From Prosapia bicincta (taxonomy: Eukaryota; Arthropoda; Insecta; Hemiptera; Cercopidae): a stretch of DNA of 64,000 bases. Every line of letters begins with the position of its first letter. The stretch's first letter is position 1. A model generated the notes under the pieces. It saw nothing but the letters and a program-made list of their open reading frames with translations. It did no database searches and had not been told where the DNA came from. Shown piece by piece: positions 1 to 12,757 of the stretch. The stretch lies in contig JBAIZL010000001.1 of the NCBI GenBank assembly GCA_036971475.1, positions 154,861,044 through 154,925,043 of the forward strand, in the 5' to 3' direction. The translations under genes and the position numbers were made by a program.

Positions 1-169
1 TAGTTCATGCATTTTTTTAGAGAAAATAATGATAATTACAATAACTTTCAAAATACTTATATTAGACCAATTCTACAAACACCATGCAAATCTACGATCG
101 ATTCTGCGTCATCTAAGGCCTTGAAATGAGAAATCCATTTTTTGTAGAAATCGTAAAATAGATGAACTA

Positions 170-3100
170 TAGTTCATGCATTTTTTTAGAGCAAAAATAT
201 GATAATTACGATAACTTTCAAAATACTTATATTAGACCAATTCTACAAACACCATCAAATCTACGATCGATTCTGCGTCATCTAAGCCCTTGAAATGAGA
301 AATCCATTTTTTGTAGAAATCGTAAAATAGATGAACTATAGTTCATGCATTTTTTTAGAGCAAAATAATGATAATTACGATAACTATTAGAATACTTAAA
401 TTAGACCAATTCTACAAACACCATGCAAATCTACGATCGATTCTGCGTCATCTAAGCCCTTGAAATGAGAAATCCATTTTCTGTAGAAATCGTAAAATAG
501 ATGAACTATAGTTCATGCAATTTTTTAGAGCAAAAATATGATAATTACGATAACTTTCAAAATACTTATATTAGACCAATTCTACAAACACCATGCAAAT
601 CTACGATCGATTCTGCGTCATCTTAGCCCTTGAAATGAGAAATCCATTTTTTGTAGAAATCGTAAAATAGATGAACTATAGTTCATGCAATTTTTTAGAG
701 CAAAAATATGATAATTACGATAACTTTCAAAATACTTATATTAGACCAATTCTACAAACACCATGCAAATCTACGATCGATTCTGCGTCATCTAAGCCCT
801 TGAAATGAGAAATCCATTTTTTGTAGAAATCGTAAAATAGATGAACTATAGTTTATGCAATTTTTTAGAGCAAAAATATGATAATTACGATAACTTTCAA
901 AATACTTATATTAGACCAATTCTACAAACACCATGCAAATCTACGTTCGATTCTGCGTCATCTAAGCCCTTGAAATGAGAAATCCATTTTTTGTAGAAAT
1001 CGTAAAATAGATGAACTATAGTTCATGCAATTTTTTAGAGCAAAAATATGATAATTACGATAACTTTCAAAATACTTATATTAGACCAATTCTACAAACA
1101 CCATGCAAATCTACCATCGATTCTGCGTCATCTAAGCCCTTGAAATGAGAAATCCATTTTTTGTAGAAATCGTAAAATAGATGAACTATAGTTCATGCAT
1201 TTTTTTAGAGCAAAATAATGATAATTACGATAACTATTAGAATACTTAAATTAGACCAATTCTACAAACACCATGCAAATCTACGATCGATTCTGCGTCA
1301 TCTAAGCCCTTGAAATGAGAAATCCATTTTTTGTAGAAATCGTAAAATAGATGAACTATAGTTCATGCATTTTTTTAGAGCAAAAATATGATAATTACGA
1401 TAACTTTCAAAATACTTATATTAGACCAATTCTACAAACACCATGCAAATCTACGATCGATTCTGCGTCATCTTAGCCCTTGAAATGAGAAATCCATTTT
1501 TTGTAGAAATCGTAAAATAGATGAACTATAGTTTATGCAATTTTTTAGAGCAAAAATATGATAATTACGATAACTTTCAAAATACTTATATTAGACCAAT
1601 TCTACAAACACCATGCAAATCTACGATCGATTCTGCGTCATCTAAGCCCTTGAAATGAGAAATCCATTTTTTGTAGAAATCGTAAAATAGATGAACTATA
1701 GTTCATGCAATTTTTTAGAGCAAAAATATGATAATTACGATAAATTTCAAAATACTTATATTAGACCAATCCTACAAACACCATGCAAATCTACGATCGA
1801 TTCTGCGTCATCTAAGCCCTTGAAATGAGAAATCCATTTTTTGTAGAAATCGTAAAATAGATGAACTCTAGTTCATGCAATTTTTTAGAGCAAAAATATG
1901 ATAATTACGATAACTTTCAAAATACTTATATTAGACCAATTCAACAAACACCATGCAAATCTACGATCGATTCTGCGTCATCTAAGCCCTTGAAATGAGA
2001 AATCCATTTTTTGTAGAAATCGTAAAATAGATGAACTATAGTTCATGCATTTTTTTAGAGCAAAAATATGATAATTACGATAACTTTCAAAATACTTATA
2101 TTAGACCAATTCTACAAACACCATGCAAATCTACGATCGATTCTGCGTCATCTAAGCCCTTGAAATGAGAAATCCATTTTTTGTAGAAATCGTAAAATAG
2201 ATGAACTATAGTTCATGCAATTTTTTAGAGCAAAAATATGATAATTACGATAACTTTCAAAATACTTATATTAGACCAATTCTACAAACACCATGCAAAT
2301 CTACGATCGATTCTGCGTCATCTAAGCCCTTGAAATGAGAAATCCATTTTTTGTAGAAATCGTAAAATATATGAACTATAGTTCATGCAATTTTTTAGAG
2401 CAAAAATATGATAATTACGATAACTTTCAAAATACTTATATTAGACCAATTCTACAAACACCATGCAAATCTACGATCGATTCTGCGTCATCTAAGCCCT
2501 TGAAATGAGAAATCCATTTTTTGTAGAAATCGTAAAATAGATGAACTATAGTTCATGCAATTTTTTAGAGCAAAAATATGATAATTACGATAACTTTCAA
2601 AATCCTTATATTAGACCAATTCTACAAACACCATGCAAATCTACGATCGATTCTGCGTCATCTAAGCTCTTGAAATGAGAAATCCATTTTTTGTAGAAAT
2701 CGTAAAATAGATGAAATATAGTTCATGCAATTTTTTAGAGCAAAAATATGATAATTACGATAACTTTCAAAATACTTATATTAGACCAATTCTACAAACA
2801 CCATGCAAATCTACGATCGATTCTGCGTCATCTAAGCCCTTGAAATGAGAAATCCATTTTTTGTAGAAATCGTAAAATAGATGAACTATAGTTCATGCAT
2901 TTTTTTAGAGCAAAAATATGATAATTACGATAACTTTCAAAATACTTATATTAGACCAATTCTACAAACACCATGCTAATCTACGATCGATTCTGCGTCA
3001 TCTAAGCCCTTGAAATGAGAAATCCATTTTTTGTAGAAATCGTAAATTTGATGAACTATAGTTCATGCATTTTTTTAGAGCAAAAATATGATAATTACGA

Positions 3101-5099
3101 TAACTTTCAAAATACTTATATTACACCAATTCTACAAACACCATGCAAATCTACGATCGATTCTGCGTCATCTAAGCCCTTGAAATGAGAAATCCATTTT
3201 TTGTAGAAATCGTAAAATAGATGAACTATAGTTCATGCATTTTTTTAGAGCAAAAATATGATAATTACGATAACTTTCAAAATACTTATATTAGACCAAT
3301 TCTACAAACACCATGCAAATCTACGATCGATTCTGCGTCATCTAAGCCCTTGAAATGAGAAATCCATTTTTTGTAGAAATCGTAAAATAGATGAACTATA
3401 GTTCATGCATTTTTTTAGAGCAAAAATATGATAATTACGATAGCTCTTAGAATACTTATATTAGACCAATTCTACAAACACCATGCAAATCTATGATCGA
3501 TTCTGCGTCATCTAAGCCCTTGAAATGAGAAATCCATTTTTTGTAGAAATCGTAAAATAGATGAACTATAGTTCATGCATTTTTTTAGAGCAAAAATATG
3601 ATAATTACGATAGCTCTTAGAATACTTATATTAGACCAATTCTACAAACACCATGCAAATCTACGATCGATTCTGCGTCATCTAAGCCCTTGAAATGAGA
3701 AATCCATTTTTTGTAGAAATCGTAAAATAGATGAACTATAGTTCATGCATTTTTTTAGAGCAAAAATATGATAATTACGATAGCTCTTAGAATACTTATA
3801 TTAGACCAATTCTACAAACACCATGCACATCTACGATCGATTCTGCGTCATCTAAGCCCTTGAAATGAGAAATCCATTTTTTGTAGAAATCGTAAAATAG
3901 ATGAACTATAGTTCATGCATTTTTTTAGAGCAAAAATATGATAATTACGATAGCTCTTAGAATACTTATATTAGACCAATTCTACAAACACCATGCAAAT
4001 CTACGATCGATTCTGCGTCATCTAAGCCATTGAAATGAGAAATCCATTTTATGTAGAAATCGTAAAATTGGTGAACTATAGTTCATGAATTTTTTTAGAG
4101 CAAAAATATGATAATTACGATAACTTTCAAAATACTTATATTAGACCAATTCTACAAACTCCATGCAAATCTACGATCGATTCTGCGTCATCTAAGCCCT
4201 TGAAATGAGAAATCCATTTTTTGTAGAAATCGTAAAATATATGAACTATAGTTCATGCAATTTTTTAGAGCAAAAATATGATAATTACGATAACTTTCAA
4301 AATACTTATATTAGACCAATTCTACAAACACCATGCAAATCTACGATCGATTCTGCGTCATCTAAGCCCTTGAAATGAGAAATCCATTTTTTGTAGAAAT
4401 CGTAAAATAGATGAACTATAGTTCATGCATTTTTTTAGAGCAAAAATATGATAATTACGATAACTTTCAAAATACTTATATTAGACCAATTCTACAAACA
4501 CCATGCAAATCTACGATCGATTCTGCGTCATCTAAGCCCTTGAAATGAGAAATCCATTTTATGTAGAAATCGTAAAATAGATGAACTATAGTTCATGCAT
4601 TTTTTTAGAGCAAAAATATGATAATTACGATAGCTCTTAGAATACTTATATTAGACATATTCTACAAACACCATGCAAATCTACGATCGATTCTGCGTCA
4701 TCTAAGCCCTTGAAATGAGAGATCCATTTTTTGTAGAAGTCGTAAAATAGATGAACTATAGTTCATGCATTTTTTTTAGAGCAAACATATGATAATTACG
4801 ATAACTTTCAAAATACTTATATTAGACCAATTCTACAAACACCATGCAAATCTACGATCGATTCTGCGTCATCTAAGCCCTTGAAATGAGAAATCCATTT
4901 TTTGTAGAAATCGTAAAATAGATGAACTATAGTTCATGCATTTTATTAGAGCAAAATAATGATAATTACGATAACTTTCAAAATACTTATATTAGACCAA
5001 TTCTAAAAACACCATGCAAATCTACGATCGATTCTGCGTCATCTAAGCCCTTGAAATGAGAAATCCATTTTTTGTAGAAATCGTAAAATAGATGAACTA
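170..5099 (+). repeat. Satellite domain 1, 29-monomer higher-order repeat, copy 1
   Basis: This 4,930-bp segment of 29 monomers recurs directly downstream with every private variant in the same order. Diagnostic variants include the one-base-deleted ACCATCAAAT near 251, AACTATTAG with ACTTAAATTAG monomers near 385 and 1,230, TTACACCAAT near 3,122, a GTAAATTTG monomer near 3,042, four consecutive TAGCTCTTAG monomers at about 3.44-3.97 kb, and the pair TTAGACATAT / GTAGAAGT near 4,650-4,740. All monomers here have the GTAGAAATCGTAAAATAG type of 3' half. The partial monomer before position 170 resembles the one at 4,930 but differs at several bases, so the homogeneous unit starts close to 170. 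Confidence 0.93.
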
Positions 5100-8000
5100 T
5101 AGTTCATGCATTTTTTTAGAGCAAAAATATGATAATTACGATAACTTTCAAAATACTTATATTAGACCAATTCTACAAACACCATCAAATCTACGATCGA
5201 TTCTGCGTCATCTAAGCCCTTGAAATGAGAAATCCATTTTTTGTAGAAATCGTAAAATAGATGAACTATAGTTCATGCATTTTTTTAGAGCAAAATAATG
5301 ATAATTACGATAACTATTAGAATACTTAAATTAGACCAATTCTACAAACACCATGCAAATCTACGATCGATTCTGCGTCATCTAAGCCCTTGAAATGAGA
5401 AATCCATTTTCTGTAGAAATCGTAAAATAGATGAACTATAGTTCATGCAATTTTTTAGAGCAAAAATATGATAATTACGATAACTTTCAAAATACTTATA
5501 TTAGACCAATTCTACAAACACCATGCAAATCTACGATCGATTCTGCGTCATCTTAGCCCTTGAAATGAGAAATCCATTTTTTGTAGAAATCGTAAAATAG
5601 ATGAACTATAGTTCATGCAATTTTTTAGAGCAAAAATATGATAATTACGATAACTTTCAAAATACTTATATTAGACCAATTCTACAAACACCATGCAAAT
5701 CTACGATCGATTCTGCGTCATCTAAGCCCTTGAAATGAGAAATCCATTTTTTGTAGAAATCGTAAAATAGATGAACTATAGTTTATGCAATTTTTTAGAG
5801 CAAAAATATGATAATTACGATAACTTTCAAAATACTTATATTAGACCAATTCTACAAACACCATGCAAATCTACGATCGATTCTGCGTCATCTAAGCCCT
5901 TGAAATGAGAAATCCATTTTTTGTAGAAATCGTAAAATAGATGAACTATAGTTCATGCAATTTTTTAGAGCAAAAATATGATAATTACGATAACTTTCAA
6001 AATACTTATATTAGACCAATTCTACAAACACCATGCAAATCTACCATCGATTCTGCGTCATCTAAGCCCTTGAAATGAGAAATCCATTTTTTGTAGAAAT
6101 CGTAAAATAGATGAACTATAGTTCATGCATTTTTTTAGAGCAAAATAATGATAATTACGATAACTATTAGAATACTTAAATTAGACCAATTCTACAAACA
6201 CCATGCAAATCTACGATCGATTCTGCGTCATCTAAGCCCTTGAAATGAGAAATCCATTTTTTTTAGAAATCGTAAAATAGATGAACTATAGTTCATGCAT
6301 TTTTTTAGAGCAAAAATATGATAATTACGATAACTTTCAAAATACTTATATTAGACCAATTCTACAAACACCATGCAAATCTACGATCGATTCTGCGTCA
6401 TCTTAGCCCTTGAAATGAGAAATCCATTTTTTGTAGAAATCGTAAAATAGATGAACTATAGTTTATGCAATTTTTTAGAGCAAAAATATGATAATTACGA
6501 TAACTTTCAAAATACTTATATTAGACCAATTCTACAAACACCATGCAAATCTACGATCGATTCTGCGTCATCTAAGCCCTTGAAATGAGAAATCCATTTT
6601 TTGTAGAAATCGTAAAATAGATGAACTATAGTTCATGCAATTTTTTAGAGCAAAAATATGATAATTACGATAAATTTCAAAATACTTATATTAGACCAAT
6701 CCTACAAACACCATGCAAATCTACGATCGATTCTGCGTCATCTAAGCCCTTGAAATGAGAAATCCATTTTTTGTAGAAATCGTAAAATAGATGAACTCTA
6801 GTTCATGCAATTTTTTAGAGCAAAAATATGATAATTACGATAACTTTCAAAATACTTATATTAGACCAATTCAACAAACACCATGCAAATCTACGATCGA
6901 TTCTGCGTCATCTAAGCCCTTGAAATGAGAAATCCATTTTTTGTAGAAATCGTAAAATAGATGAACTATAGTTCATGCATTTTTTTAGAGCAAAAATATG
7001 ATAATTACGATAACTTTCAAAATACTTATATTAGACCAATTCTACAAACACCATGCAAATCTACGATCGATTCTGCGTCATCTAAGCCCTTGAAATGAGA
7101 AATCCATTTTTTGTAGAAATCGTAAAATAGATGAACTATAGTTCATGCAATTTTTTAGAGCAAAAATATGATAATTACGATAACTTTCAAAATACTTATA
7201 TTAGACCAATTCTACAAACACCATGCAAATCTACGATCGATTCTGCGTCATCTAAGCCCTTGAAATGAGAAATCCATTTTTTGTAGAAATCGTAAAATAT
7301 ATGAACTATAGTTCATGCAATTTTTTAGAGCAAAAATATGATAATTACGATAACTTTCAAAATACTTATATTAGACCAATTCTACAAACACCATGCAAAT
7401 CTACGATCGATTCTGCGTCATCTAAGCCCTTGAAATGAGAAATCCATTTTTTGTAGAAATCGTAAAATAGATGAACTATAGTTCATGCAATTTTTTAGAG
7501 CAAAAATATGATAATTACGATAACTTTCAAAATCCTTATATTAGACCAATTCTACAAACACCATGCAAATCTACGATCGATTCTGCGTCATCTAAGCTCT
7601 TGAAATGAGAAATCCATTTTTTGTAGAAATCGTAAAATAGATGAAATATAGTTCATGCAATTTTTTAGAGCAAAAATATGATAATTACGATAACTTTCAA
7701 AATACTTATATTAGACCAATTCTACAAACACCATGCAAATCTACGATCGATTCTGCGTCATCTAAGCCCTTGAAATGAGAAATCCATTTTTTGTAGAAAT
7801 CGTAAAATAGATGAACTATAGTTCATGCATTTTTTTAGAGCAAAAATATGATAATTACGATAACTTTCAAAATACTTATATTAGACCAATTCTACAAACA
7901 CCATGCTAATCTACGATCGATTCTGCGTCATCTAAGCCCTTGAAATGAGAAATCCATTTTTTGTAGAAATCGTAAATTTGATGAACTATAGTTCATGCAT

Positions 8001-10029
8001 TTTTTTAGAGCAAAAATATGATAATTACGATAACTTTCAAAATACTTATATTACACCAATTCTACAAACACCATGCAAATCTACGATCGATTCTGCGTCA
8101 TCTAAGCCCTTGAAATGAGAAATCCATTTTTTGTAGAAATCGTAAAATAGATGAACTATAGTTCATGCATTTTTTTAGAGCAAAAATATGATAATTACGA
8201 TAACTTTCAAAATACTTATATTAGACCAATTCTACAAACACCATGCAAATCTACGATCGATTCTGCGTCATCTAAGCCCTTGAAATGAGAAATCCATTTT
8301 TTGTAGAAATCGTAAAATAGATGAACTATAGTTCATGCATTTTTTTAGAGCAAAAATATGATAATTACGATAGCTCTTAGAATACTTATATTAGACCAAT
8401 TCTACAAACACCATGCAAATCTATGATCGATTCTGCGTCATCTAAGCCCTTGAAATGAGAAATCCATTTTTTGTAGAAATCGTAAAATAGATGAACTATA
8501 GTTCATGCATTTTTTTAGAGCAAAAATATGATAATTACGATAGCTCTTAGAATACTTATATTAGACCAATTCTACAAACACCATGCAAATCTACGATCGA
8601 TTCTGCGTCATCTAAGCCCTTGAAATGAGAAATCCATTTTTTGTAGAAATCGTAAAATAGATGAACTATAGTTCATGCATTTTTTTAGAGCAAAAATATG
8701 ATAATTACGATAGCTCTTAGAATACTTATATTAGACCAATTCTACAAACACCATGCACATCTACGATCGATTCTGCGTCATCTAAGCCCTTGAAATGAGA
8801 AATCCATTTTTTGTAGAAATCGTAAAATAGATGAACTATAGTTCATGCATTTTTTTAGAGCAAAAATATGATAATTACGATAGCTCTTAGAATACTTATA
8901 TTAGACCAATTCTACAAACACCATGCAAATCTACGATCGATTCTGCGTCATCTAAGCCATTGAAATGAGAAATCCATTTTATGTAGAAATCGTAAAATTG
9001 GTGAACTATAGTTCATGAATTTTTTTAGAGCAAAAATATGATAATTACGATAACTTTCCAAATACTTATATTAGACCAATTCTACAAACTCCATGCAAAT
9101 CTACGATCGATTCTGCGTCATCTAAGCCCTTGAAATGAGAAATCCATTTTTTGTAGAAATCGTAAAATATATGAACTATAGTTCATGCAATTTTTTAGAG
9201 CAAAAATATGATAATTACGATAACTTTCAAAATACTTATATTAGACCAATTCTACAAACACCATGCAAATCTACGATCGATTCTGCGTCATCTAAGCCCT
9301 TGAAATGAGAAATCCATTTTTTGTAGAAATCGTAAAATAGATGAACTATAGTTCATGCATTTTTTTAGAGCAAAAATATGATAATTACGATAACTTTCAA
9401 AATACTTATATTAGACCAATTCTACAAACACCATGCAAATCTACGATCGATTCTGCGTCATCTAAGCCCTTGAAATGAGAAATCCATTTTATGTAGAAAT
9501 CGTAAAATAGATGAACTATAGTTCATGCATTTTTTTAGAGCAAAAATATGATAATTACGATAGCTCTTAGAATACTTATATTAGACATATTCTACAAACA
9601 CCATGCAAATCTACGATCGATTCTGCGTCATCTAAGCCCTTGAAATGAGAGATCCATTTTTTGTAGAAGTCGTAAAATAGATGAACTATAGTTCATGCAT
9701 TTTTTTTAGAGCAAACATATGATAATTACGATAACTTTCAAAATACTTATATTAGACCAATTCTACAAACACCATGCAAATCTACGATCGATTCTGCGTC
9801 ATCTAAGCCCTTGAAATGAGAAATCCATTTTTTGTAGAAATCGTAAAATAGATGAACTATAGTTCATGCATTTTATTAGAGCAAAATAATGATAATTACG
9901 ATAACTTTCAAAATACTTATATTAGACCAATTCTAAAAACACCATGCAAATCTACGATCGATTCTGCGTCATCTAAGCCCTTGAAATGAGAAATCCATTT
10001 TTTGTAGAAATCGTAAAATAGATGAACTA
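5100..10029 (+). repeat. Satellite domain 1, 29-monomer higher-order repeat, copy 2
   Basis: A tandem copy of the preceding 4,930-bp unit at a constant offset of 4,930. By eye I found only three base differences: 946 T against 5,876 A, 1,333 G against 6,263 T, and 4,129 A against 9,059 C. That is well above 99.9% identity, while neighbouring monomers inside one unit differ from each other at several positions. This is the signature of a recent unequal exchange or amplification of the whole multimer. A duplicated stretch in the assembly is a formal alternative, but the three differences argue against a simple copy. The register breaks at about 10,030, where the T-run and GCAAAATAATG variants no longer match copy 1. 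Confidence 0.93.
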
Positions 10030-10547
10030 TAGTTCATGCATTTTTTAGAGCAAAATAATGATAATTACGATAACTCTCAAAATACTTATATTAGACCAAT
10101 TCTACAAACACCATGCAAATCTACGATCGATTCTGCGTCATCTAAGCCCTTGAAATGAGAAATCCATTTCTTGTAGAAATCGTAAAATAGATGAACTATA
10201 GTTCATGCATTTTATTAGAGCAAAATAATGATAATTACGATAACTTTTAAAATACTTATATTAGACCAATTCTAAAAACACCATGCAAATCTACGATCGA
10301 TTCTGCGTCATCTAAGCCCTTGAAATGAGAAATCCATTTTTTGTAGAAATCGTAAAATAGATGAACTATAGTTCATGCATTTTATTAGAGCAAAATAATG
10401 ATAATTACGATAACTTTCAAAATACTTATATTAGACCAATTCTAAAAACACCATGCAAATCTACGATCGATTCTGCGTCATCTAAGCCCTTGAAATGAGA
10501 AATCCATTTTTTGTAGAAATCGTAAAATAGATGAACTATAGTTCATG
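9500..10547 (+). repeat. Six-monomer satellite block, first of a dispersed pair
   Basis: This block of about 1.05 kb carries the TTAGACATAT, GAGATCC, GTAGAAGT, TTTTATTAGAGC and TCTAAAAACACC variants in a fixed order. The same order recurs at offset 2,209 (11,709-12,757), with a few differences such as AACTCTC near 10,071. It overlaps the end of the 29-monomer unit, so part of that unit was re-used in a later, smaller amplification. Confidence 0.8.
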
Positions 10548-11708
10548 CAATTTTTTAGAGCAAAAATATGATAATTACGATAACTTTCAAAATACTTATA
10601 TTAGACCAATTCTACAAACACCATGCAAATCTACGATCGATTCTGCGTCATCTAAGCCCTTGAAATGAGAAATCCATTTTTTGTAGAAATCGTAAAATAG
10701 ATGAACTATAGTTCATGCATTTTTTTAGAGCAAAAATATGATAATTACGATAACGTTCAATATACTTATATTAGACCAATTCTACAAACACCATGCAAAT
10801 CTACGATCGATTCTGCGTCATCTAAGCCCTTGAAATGAGAAATCCATTTTTTGTAGAAATCGTAAAATAGATGAACTATAGTTCATGCATTTTTTTAGAT
10901 CAAATATATGATAATTACGATAACTTTCAAAATACTTATATTAGACCAATTCTACAAACACCATGCAAATCTACGATCGATTCTGCGTCATCTTAGCCCT
11001 TGAAATGAGAAATCCATTTTTTGTAGAAATCGTAAAATATATGAACTATAGTTCATGCAATTTTTTAGAGCAAAAATATGATAATTACGATAACTTTCAA
11101 AATACTTATATTAGACCAATTCTACAAACACCATGCAAATCTACGATCGATTCTGCGTCATCTAAGCCCTTGAAATGAGAAATCCATTTTTTGTAGAAAT
11201 CGTAAAATAGATGAACTATAGTTCATGCATTTTTTAGAGCAAAAATATGATAATTACGATAACTTTCAAAATACTTATATTAGACCAATTCTACAAACAC
11301 CATGCAAATCTACGATCGATTCTTCGTCATCTAAGCCCTTGAAATGAGAAATCCATTTTTTGTAGAAATCGTAAAATATATGAACTATAGTTCATGCAAT
11401 TTTTTAGAGCAAAAATATGATAATTACGATAACTTTCAAAATACTTATATTAGACCAATTCTACAAACACCATGCAAATCTACGATCGATTCTGCGTCAT
11501 CTAAGCCCTTGAAATGAGAAATCCATTTTTTGTAGAAATCGTAAAATAGATGAACTATAGTTCATGCATTTTTTTAGAGCAAAAATATGATAATTACGAT
11601 AACTTTCAAAATACTTATATTAGACCAATTCTACAAACACCATGCAAATCTACGATCGATTCTGCGTCATCTAAGCCCTTGAAATGAGAAATCCATTTTT
11701 TGTAGAAA

Positions 11709-12757
11709 TCGTAAAATAGATGAACTATAGTTCATGCATTTTTTTAGAGCAAAAATATGATAATTACGATAGCTCTTAGAATACTTATATTAGACATATT
11801 CTACAAACACCATGCAAATCTACGATCGATTCTGCGTCATCTAAGCCCTTGAAATGAGAGATCCATTTTTTGTAGAAGTCGTAAAATAGATGAACTATAG
11901 TTCATGCATTTTTTTTAGAGCAAACATATGATAATTACGATAACTATCAAAATACTTATATTAGACCAATTCTACAAACACCATGCAAATCTACGATCGA
12001 TTCTGCGTCATCTAAGCCCTTGAAATGAGAAATCCATTTTTTGTAGAAATCGTAAAATAGATGAACTATAGTTCATGCATTTTATTAGAGCAAAATAATG
12101 ATAATTACGATAACTTTCAAAATACTTATATTAGACCAATTCTAAAAACACCATGCAAATCTACGATCGATTCTGCGTCATCTAAGCCCTTGAAATGAGA
12201 AATCCATTTTTTGTAGAAATCGTAAAATAGATGAACTATAGTTCATGCATTTTTTAGAGCAAAATAATGATAATTACGATAACTTTCAAAATACTTATAT
12301 TAGACCAATTCTACAAACACCATGCAAATCTACGATCGATTCTGCGTCATCTAAGCCCTTGAAATGAGAAATCCATTTCTTGTAGAAATCGTAAAATAGA
12401 TGAACTATAGTTCATGCATTTTATTAGAGCAAAATAATGATAATTACGATAACTTTTAAAATACTTATATTAGACCAATTCTAAAAACACCATGCAAATC
12501 TACGATCGATTCTGCGTCATCTAAGCCCTTGAAATGAGAAATCCATTTTTTGTAGAAATCGTAAAATAGATGAACTATAGTTCATGCATTTTATTAGAGC
12601 AAAATAATGATAATTACGATAACTTTCAAAATACTTATATTAGACCAATTCTAAAAACACCATGCAAATCTACGATCGATTCTGCGTCATCTAAGCCCTT
12701 GAAATGAGAAATCCATTTTTTGTAGAAATCGTAAAATAGATGAACTATAGTTCATGC
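11709..12757 (+). repeat. Six-monomer satellite block, second copy
   Basis: Matches 9,500-10,547 at an offset of 2,209 bp (13 monomers minus one base), including TTAGACATAT near 11,790 and GTAGAAGT near 11,873. It differs by single bases such as AACTATC near 11,943. Between the two copies lie less ordered domain 1 monomers (10.55-11.7 kb). The reading frame at 10,963-11,178 in that interval is open only because two variants (CTTAGCCC and AAATATATG) remove the usual stop codons; it is not a gene. Confidence 0.8.

Noticed and set aside
10963..11178. 71-codon open frame inside the satellite
   Set aside because: It is plain monomer sequence over 1.27 units. Two single-base variants remove the usual TAA and TAG stops. 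The same frame is closed in the neighbouring monomers.
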